The position numbers and the translations under genes were made by a program. From contig CALWMT010000084.1 in NCBI GenBank assembly GCA_944382045.1, forward strand, positions 1-9,345: a stretch of 9,345 nucleotides of DNA, in the 5' to 3' direction. Below the pieces are notes generated by a model, which was not told where the DNA came from, searched no databases, and saw only the letters and a program-made list of their open reading frames with translations. This DNA comes from an uncultured Enterocloster sp. (GTDB lineage Bacteria; Bacillota; Clostridia; Lachnospirales; Lachnospiraceae). Of this stretch, positions 5,334 through 9,345 are shown piece by piece (within the stretch, counting starts at the first letter, position 1; each line of letters starts with the position of its first letter).

Positions 5334-7280
5334 TTACACAATGCGCTTAAATTTCTTCTCCAGCTCGTACTTTGACATGGAAATGATGGTGGGCCTCCCG
5401 TGGGGGCAGGCGTAGGGATTCTCCAGGCTGAGCAGCTGTCCGATAAGCGCGTCCGCCTCCGCCGGGGACATGGCGTGCCGGCCCTTCACCGCTGCCTTGC
5501 AGGACATGGAGGCCACCTTGTCCCAGATCATGTCCGGGCTGCCAAGGGCTGTGTCCTCCGAAAGGCCATCCAGCATTTCAAGGAGCAGATCCTTTCTCGC
5601 CAGGGAGGGCAGATTGGCGGGCACGCCCCGGACCGCGTATTCCTTCCCGCCGAAGGCCTCTATCTGAAAGCCCATATCTGCAAAGTAATGCATGTATTTT
5701 TTGAGCAGCAGCTCCTCCCCGGGGCTTACAGTCAGAATGATGGGGGGATCCACCATCTGGGTGCCAAACTCCCGGTTCTTAAGCATGTCCATGGTGTGCT
5801 CAAAGAGCACCTTCTCATGGGCGGCGTGCTGGTCTATGATAAAGAGCTTCTCCTCAAATTCCACCAGCCAGTAGGTGTCAAAGAGCTGGCCGATGAGCTT
5901 GTGCCGGGAGCGGGACTTGGGATCTAAGAGCCTTTCCTCAAAGAGATCCAGCTGTTCGGCAGCCGGGGCAGCCTTTTTAGGACTCTGGCTCTCCTGGCGC
6001 TCCCCTGCCGGCTGCGCCCCTGCCGGTATTTCCTCTGTCTGCCCTTTTTGGGCCCGCTCCTCCCGCAGCCACTTTGGCACCAGATCCTCCACCAACGAGG
6101 GGCGGGCGGGGGGAGCCTGCCTGTAGAGCCCATCCTTTTGGGCGGCGTCCGCCCCCGTCTCTCCTGCCATGGCCTGCCTTCTGCGGATCTCAAAGGGCTC
6201 CGGGCGGGGGAATCTGCCGGCGGACTGCATGCCCTTTGATGGAACGGCATCGTTCTCCCTGCGGTTTTCTCCAAGCTCCACCGTGGGGATCAGCTCCTCC
6301 TGCGAGAGAGCCTGGTGCAGGCAGTCAAGCACCGCCTTATACACCCGCTCCCCATCGGAAAAGCGCAGCTCCATCTTGGTGGGATGCACATTTACATCCA
6401 GGCTCTGGGGATCTATCGCAAAATACAGCATGGTGAAGGGGTATTTGTGCTGCATCATAAAGGGCTTATAGGCCTCCTCTATGGCCCTTGCCACAATCTG
6501 GTTCTTAATGTAGCGCCCGTTGATGAAATAGTTCTCGTATCCGCGGGTGGAGCGTGCCAGCACCGGCTTCCCTATGTATCCCGTGATGGAGATGCCGTCC
6601 CCCCTCCAGTCAATCCCTATCAGGCTGGCCGCTGTCTCCCGGCCGAACACCGTGTAAATCAGGTCCTTTACATTGCTGTTTCCCGAGGTGTAGAGCTTGT
6701 TCTGATTGTTCTGGATAAAGCGGATGGAGATATCCGGCCGGGAGAGGGCGATCTTCTCCACCAGGGAGGCCACATGGCTGCCCTCGGTAGGAGGCGTCTT
6801 TAAAAATTTCTTCCGAGCCGGGGTATTGTAGAATAAATTTCTTGCAATGATGGTGGTGCCCTCCGGGGCCCCAATCTCCTCCATCCCCCTCTCCCTTCCG
6901 CCCTCAATCTGATAGCGGGAGCCTGTCAGGCTCTGGGGTGTTTTCGAGATCAGCTCCACCTGGGAGACGGATGCGATGCTGGCCAAGGCCTCCCCTCGGA
7001 ATCCCAGGGAGGATACAGAGAGAAGATCCTCCACTGTGCGGATCTTGCTGGTGGCATGGCGCAGAAAGGCCAGAGGAATCTGGTCCGCGCTGATGCCGCA
7101 GCCATTGTCCGTCACCCGGATAAGCTCGCACCCGCCCTCCTTGATCTCCACAGTAACCGCCGTGGCCTGGGCGTCGATGGCATTTTCCAGCAGCTCCTTT
7201 ACCACAGAGGCCGGGCGCTCAATGACCTCCCCGGCGGCAATCTTGTTGATCGTGTTCTGATCCAAGACGGTAATGGGCAT
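5334..7280 (-). CDS. mutL: DNA mismatch repair protein MutL (endonuclease type)
   Basis: This encodes a 648-residue MutL, the ATP-driven coordinator and nicking enzyme of mismatch repair. The N-terminal GHKL ATPase domain (about 1-330) shows Glu29 and Asn33 in VVKELLENAIDA, Asp58 in TDNGCGI and GFRGEAL (93-99), all intact. A low-complexity linker rich in Ala, Glu, Gln and Pro spans about 335-450. The C-terminal domain carries the endonuclease motif DQHA-x2-E-x4-E at 483-494, plus SCKAAVKG (593-600) and CPHGRP (625-630), expected to help bind zinc. So this is the self-nicking kind found in bacteria without MutH. The linker also holds QLDLF (443-447), which resembles a sliding-clamp-binding motif. 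The ATG has GGAGG seven bases upstream. It follows rimM by only 23 bases and has no mutS beside it, which is unusual. Confidence 0.98.
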   Translation of the reverse strand: MPITVLDQNTINKIAAGEVIERPASVVKELLENAIDAQATAVTVEIKEGGCELIRVTDNGCGISADQIPLAFLRHATSKIRTVEDLLSVSSLGFRGEALASIASVSQVELISKTPQSLTGSRYQIEGGRERGMEEIGAPEGTTIIARNLFYNTPARKKFLKTPPTEGSHVASLVEKIALSRPDISIRFIQNNQNKLYTSGNSNVKDLIYTVFGRETAASLIGIDWRGDGISITGYIGKPVLARSTRGYENYFINGRYIKNQIVARAIEEAYKPFMMQHKYPFTMLYFAIDPQSLDVNVHPTKMELRFSDGERVYKAVLDCLHQALSQEELIPTVELGENRRENDAVPSKGMQSAGRFPRPEPFEIRRRQAMAGETGADAAQKDGLYRQAPPARPSLVEDLVPKWLREERAQKGQTEEIPAGAQPAGERQESQSPKKAAPAAEQLDLFEERLLDPKSRSRHKLIGQLFDTYWLVEFEEKLFIIDQHAAHEKVLFEHTMDMLKNREFGTQMVDPPIILTVSPGEELLLKKYMHYFADMGFQIEAFGGKEYAVRGVPANLPSLARKDLLLEMLDGLSEDTALGSPDMIWDKVASMSCKAAVKGRHAMSPAEADALIGQLLSLENPYACPHGRPTIISMSKYELEKKFKRIV

Positions 7281-7303
7281 CCTATCTCCTCCTTATAAAA
7301 CAC

Positions 7304-7816
7304 CTACAGCTCCAAAAGTCCTGGAAGAACCTTGACCCGCATAATGCCTGCCGCAAGATCCACCTCCAGAATGCAGTCCTTGATGGCGGGCAGCATGAGA
7401 TCCTTCCTGCCAGGGCAGGACACCAGATACACATCGTTGGCGCCGGTCTCCAGCACGTCCTTTAAGGTCCCCAGGGTATTTCCCTCCTCGTCCTCCACGC
7501 GGAGGCCGATCAGATCTCCGATAAAGTACTCATCCTCCTGAAGCTCTACCGCCTGCTCCCTGGAGATGAGAAGATCCTTCTGTCTCCAGGCCTGCACCGC
7601 ATTCATATCATCATATCCCTCAAATTTCAGGATAACCATGTTCTTAAAAAATTTAACATTCTGGATCTTTAAGGGAATTCGCTCCTTCCCTGTATCCAGC
7701 CAGACTTCCTCCAGTTCCAAAAAACGTCCTGCGTCATCCGTGGTTGGATAAACCTTTACCTCTCCCCGTACTCCGTGGGTGGTGGTGATGACGCCGACTC
7801 TGAGCATATTTTCCAT
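7304..7816 (-). CDS. rimM: Ribosome maturation factor RimM
   Basis: This encodes a 170-residue RimM, which binds ribosomal protein uS19 and assists maturation of the 30S subunit head and 16S rRNA 3' domain. The N-terminal RimM barrel begins at once with LRVGVITTTHGVRGEVKV (5-22). The PRC-barrel domain follows from about residue 96, with the characteristic EYFIGDLIGL, VLETGANDVY (121-130) and LPAIKDCILEVD (142-153). Length is normal. The ATG at 7816 is chosen for its GGAGG four bases upstream and because the family's N-terminus follows; the open frame continues to 7906 but would cross a terminator-like hairpin. A second ATG three codons on is worse placed. It lies 119 bases after khpA, separated by the terminator, and 23 bases before mutL. 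The usual followers trmD and rplS are missing here. Confidence 0.96.
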   Translation of the reverse strand: MENMLRVGVITTTHGVRGEVKVYPTTDDAGRFLELEEVWLDTGKERIPLKIQNVKFFKNMVILKFEGYDDMNAVQAWRQKDLLISREQAVELQEDEYFIGDLIGLRVEDEEGNTLGTLKDVLETGANDVYLVSCPGRKDLMLPAIKDCILEVDLAAGIMRVKVLPGLLEL

Positions 7817-7828
7817 ACAACCTCCGCA

Positions 7829-7849
7829 GGCGTCCGAAGCACGGACGCC
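7829..7849 (-). promoter_or_regulatory. Hairpin next to the rimM ribosome binding site
   Basis: The minus strand has a perfect eight-base-pair hairpin, GGCGTCCG, loop TGCTT, CGGACGCC (arms 7849-7842 and 7836-7829), ending three bases before the GGAGG of rimM. The CC just 5' of the stem could pair with the GG of the binding site across a small bulge. This suggests an influence on rimM translation, but no family of regulatory RNA is recognised. Confidence 0.5.
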
Positions 7850-7863
7850 GGATGCACCTATTC

Positions 7864-7904
7864 GAAAGAAAACCGCCAGGCGGAAAGTCCGGCGGTTTTC
7901 TTTC
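7864..7904 (-). terminator. Intrinsic terminator (symmetrical) between khpA and rimM
   Basis: A perfect 14-base inverted repeat, GAAAGAAAACCGCC at 7904-7891 and GGCGGTTTTCTTTC at 7877-7864 on the minus strand, encloses a 13-base loop. The GC core CCGCC/GGCGG is followed by TTTTCTTTC, the pattern of a Rho-independent terminator. The matching A-rich tract upstream makes it look functional in both directions, although no plus-strand gene is nearby. It lies 32 bases past the khpA stop, so it should end most ffh-rpsP-khpA transcripts. No promoter is evident between it and rimM, so rimM may depend on readthrough. Confidence 0.85.
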
Positions 7905-7935
7905 AATGTAACTGTTCTGAACGGTTACCCTTGCA

Positions 7936-8163
7936 CTACTGAATCTCAACGATCACTTTCTTGTCTTCCTTGGACGCGGCGGCCTTGACCACGGAGCGGA
8001 TTGCCTTGGCGATCCTGCCCTGCTTGCCAATGACCTTGCCCATATCATCCGGGGCCACCTTGAGCTCAATCAAGGTATCCTCGCCCTTCTGTGACTCGGT
8101 TACAACCACTTCATCCGGATTGTCCACCAGTGCCTTGGCGATCACTTCGACTAATTCCTTCAT
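7936..8163 (-). CDS. khpA: KH-domain RNA-binding protein KhpA (YlqC family)
   Basis: This encodes a 75-residue protein made almost wholly of one type II KH domain. The RNA-binding GxxG loop is GKQG at residues 46-49 within MGKVIGKQGRIAKAIR. In Gram-positive bacteria KhpA pairs with KhpB (Jag/EloR) and binds many RNAs; loss affects cell elongation and division in streptococci. Length matches the family (about 75-80 residues). The ATG at 8163 has GAGGTG about five bases upstream. It starts 19 bases after rpsP and ends before a strong terminator, so it is probably the last gene of the ffh-rpsP transcript. Its presence next to rpsP and near rimM is the standard arrangement in Firmicutes. No sign of truncation or transfer. 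Confidence 0.95.
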   Translation of the reverse strand: MKELVEVIAKALVDNPDEVVVTESQKGEDTLIELKVAPDDMGKVIGKQGRIAKAIRSVVKAAASKEDKKVIVEIQ

Positions 8164-8182
8164 CTCTTCACCTCATTTGCAA

Positions 8183-8425
8183 TTACTGAATGCCGGCGAT
8201 CTTCAGAAGCTTTCCAACAGTCTCCGTGGGCTGTGCGCCTGTAGCCAGCCACTTCTTTGCTGCCTCCTCATCGAACTTGATTACGCTGGGATCCTTGGTA
8301 GGATCATAGTAACCAATCTCCTCGATGAATCTTCCGTCTCTGGGAGAACGGGAATCCGCAACTACGATTCTATAGAAAGGAGCCTTCTTCTGTCCCATTC
8401 TTCTAAGTCTCATCTTTACTGCCAT
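8183..8425 (-). CDS. rpsP: 30S ribosomal protein bS16
   Basis: This encodes an 80-residue bS16, a small-subunit protein that binds 16S rRNA early in assembly. The N-terminus MAVKMRLRRMGQKKAPFYRIVVADSR and the central DGRFIEEIGYYDP are signature stretches of the family. Length is typical for Firmicutes. The ATG at 8425 has AGGAGG with nine bases of spacing. It lies 70 bases after ffh; that gap shows a weak five-pair hairpin but no convincing promoter or terminator, so it is probably co-transcribed with ffh. khpA follows within 19 bases. Confidence 0.98.
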   Translation of the reverse strand: MAVKMRLRRMGQKKAPFYRIVVADSRSPRDGRFIEEIGYYDPTKDPSVIKFDEEAAKKWLATGAQPTETVGKLLKIAGIQ

Positions 8426-8495
8426 GTTGATTCACCTCCTTATATACTGGTTCTTTTCTATAGACATACAGGACAATGCCTGTTTGACTAACATA

Positions 8496-9344
8496 TTAAA
8501 ATGGAAGCTTCATCTTGCCGCCCATCAGGCCGCCCAGTCCGCTGAAACCGCCCTTGCGCTTGCCGCCCATCAGGCCCGGCATCTGCTTCATCATCTTCTT
8601 CATCTGGTCGAACTGCTTGACCAGACGGTTCACCTCGCTGATGTCTACCCCTGCACCCTTGGCAATGCGCTGCTTGCGGGAGGGATTCATAAGTCCTGGA
8701 TTGGCCCGCTCCTCCTTTGTCATGGACAGGATGATGGACTCCACACGCTTCAAGGAGCGCTCTCCCTCGTCCATATCCACACCGGAAAGCTGGCTTCCCA
8801 TGCCGGGCATCATGGAGAGAATGCTTCCCATGCCGCCCATCTTCTTAATCTGCTGCATCTGGGTCAGGAAGTCGTTGTAATCAAACTCCGCCTTGCGCAG
8901 CTTCTGGCTGAGCTCCTTGGCCTGCTCCTCATCCACCTCGGCTGCCGCCTTCTCGATAAGGGACTGAATATCTCCCATGCCGAGAATCCGGGAGGCCATC
9001 CGATCCGGGTAAAACTGCTCCAAATCTGAGAGCTTCTCTCCCATACCGATATAGAGGATTGGCTTGCCGGTCACCGCACGTATGGACAGAGCCGCACCGC
9101 CTCGGGTGTCTCCGTCAAGCTTTGTGAGAATGACTCCGTCGATGCCCACCTTATCATTGAAGGTGGAGGACACGTTCACCGCGTCCTGTCCCGTCATGGC
9201 ATCCACAACCAGGATGGTCTGATCTACCGTGAGGGCTTCCTTAATCTCCGCGAGCTCCTCCATCATGCCCTCATCAATGTGAAGGCGTCCCGCTGTGTCC
9301 AGGATAAGCACGTTCATATTGTTCTTGGCCGCGTGCTCCCTGGC
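8496..9344 (-). CDS. ffh: Signal recognition particle protein Ffh (SRP54), C-terminal part
   Basis: These are the last 282 residues of Ffh, the GTPase that binds signal sequences of nascent membrane and secreted proteins together with SRP RNA and hands them to FtsY. The N-terminal domain and P-loop lie beyond the right edge. What remains of the G domain includes DTAGR (fragment residues 16-20) and TKLDGD (74-79), then GGAALS and GMGEKLSDLEQF. The methionine-rich M domain follows from about residue 155, with the RNA-binding segment MNPSRKQRIAKGAGV (219-233) and a Met/Lys run, QFDQMKKMMKQM, ending in a Gly-, Met- and Lys-rich tail. The reading frame continues through an internal ATG at 9317 to the window edge, so that ATG is not a start. 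It heads the rpsP-khpA group seen here. Confidence 0.97.
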   Translation of the reverse strand, partial: AREHAAKNNMNVLILDTAGRLHIDEGMMEELAEIKEALTVDQTILVVDAMTGQDAVNVSSTFNDKVGIDGVILTKLDGDTRGGAALSIRAVTGKPILYIGMGEKLSDLEQFYPDRMASRILGMGDIQSLIEKAAAEVDEEQAKELSQKLRKAEFDYNDFLTQMQQIKKMGGMGSILSMMPGMGSQLSGVDMDEGERSLKRVESIILSMTKEERANPGLMNPSRKQRIAKGAGVDISEVNRLVKQFDQMKKMMKQMPGLMGGKRKGGFSGLGGLMGGKMKLPF

Positions 9345-9345
9345 C

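Noticed and set aside
5294..5341. Upstream extension of miaA by 16 codons
   Set aside because: It would overlap the end of mutL and cover a hairpin; the P-loop lies right after the ATG at 5293, which has a strong binding site.
4712..5350. Plus-strand open frame of 212 codons antisense to miaA
   Set aside because: It is a mirror of the GC-rich miaA coding sequence; its His/Gly/Leu-rich translation is typical of antisense reading, with no recognisable domain.
6048..6803. Several overlapping plus-strand open frames opposite mutL
   Set aside because: They coincide with the GC-rich, stop-poor linker and ATPase region of MutL; their low-complexity translations have no recognisable features.
7817..7906. 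Upstream extension of rimM by 30 codons
   Set aside because: It would run through the terminator and leader hairpins, and the ATG at 7816 has a proper GGAGG and the family's normal N-terminus.
8426..8495. Possible promoter and terminator between ffh and rpsP
   Set aside because: TTGTCC and TATATA are 24 bases apart, too far for sigma-A, and the ACAGG/CCTGT hairpin has only five pairs and no T-tract.
1..9345. Mobile element, CRISPR array, prophage, tRNA or rRNA
   Set aside because: I saw no transposase or integrase, no regular repeat-spacer pattern, no terminal repeats and no tRNA cloverleaf or rRNA sequence; both strands are accounted for by housekeeping genes.

Overview
All genes in this window are read on the minus strand, so transcription runs from right to left. 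Protein similarity, strong AGGAGG-type ribosome binding sites and gene order point to a Firmicute of class Clostridia, probably a moderately GC-rich member of Lachnospiraceae. The family-level placement is inference. The content is almost entirely housekeeping, densely packed, with no mobile element, RNA gene or CRISPR array recognised. No stretch over 300 bases lacks a gene; the longest gaps are 126 and 119 bases.

Right block (9345 to 7304): the C-terminal part of ffh (the protein of the signal recognition particle), rpsP (ribosomal protein bS16), khpA (small KH-domain RNA-binding protein) and rimM (16S rRNA processing factor). This is the usual Firmicute order for targeting and ribosome biogenesis genes. 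A strong intrinsic-terminator-like hairpin lies between khpA and rimM, and a second hairpin sits three bases upstream of the rimM ribosome binding site.

Middle block (7280 to 3020): mutL (mismatch repair endonuclease), miaA (tRNA dimethylallyltransferase) and a PLP-dependent enzyme of the methionine gamma-lyase/aluminium-resistance family. mutL begins 23 bases after rimM, where trmD and rplS would normally be expected, and mutS is not beside mutL. The rimM-mutL junction is therefore the most unusual point of gene order in the window.

Left block (2893 to 1): a small DUF4321-like membrane protein, radC, mreC, mreD and the N-terminus of a class B penicillin-binding protein of the PBP2 type. A good sigma-A promoter with an extended -10 lies in front of this block. 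The last three products are parts of the cell-elongation (rod) complex. mreB, which often lies between radC and mreC, is absent here. mreD and the PBP both appear to start at TTG codons overlapping the previous stop, implying translational coupling.

I found no clearly new biological system. The items most worth a second look are the rimM leader (terminator, hairpin and a possible competing pairing), the rimM-mutL junction, the missing mreB, the paired TTG starts, a beta-clamp-like motif in the MutL linker and the two poorly understood conserved proteins (the PLP enzyme and DUF4321).
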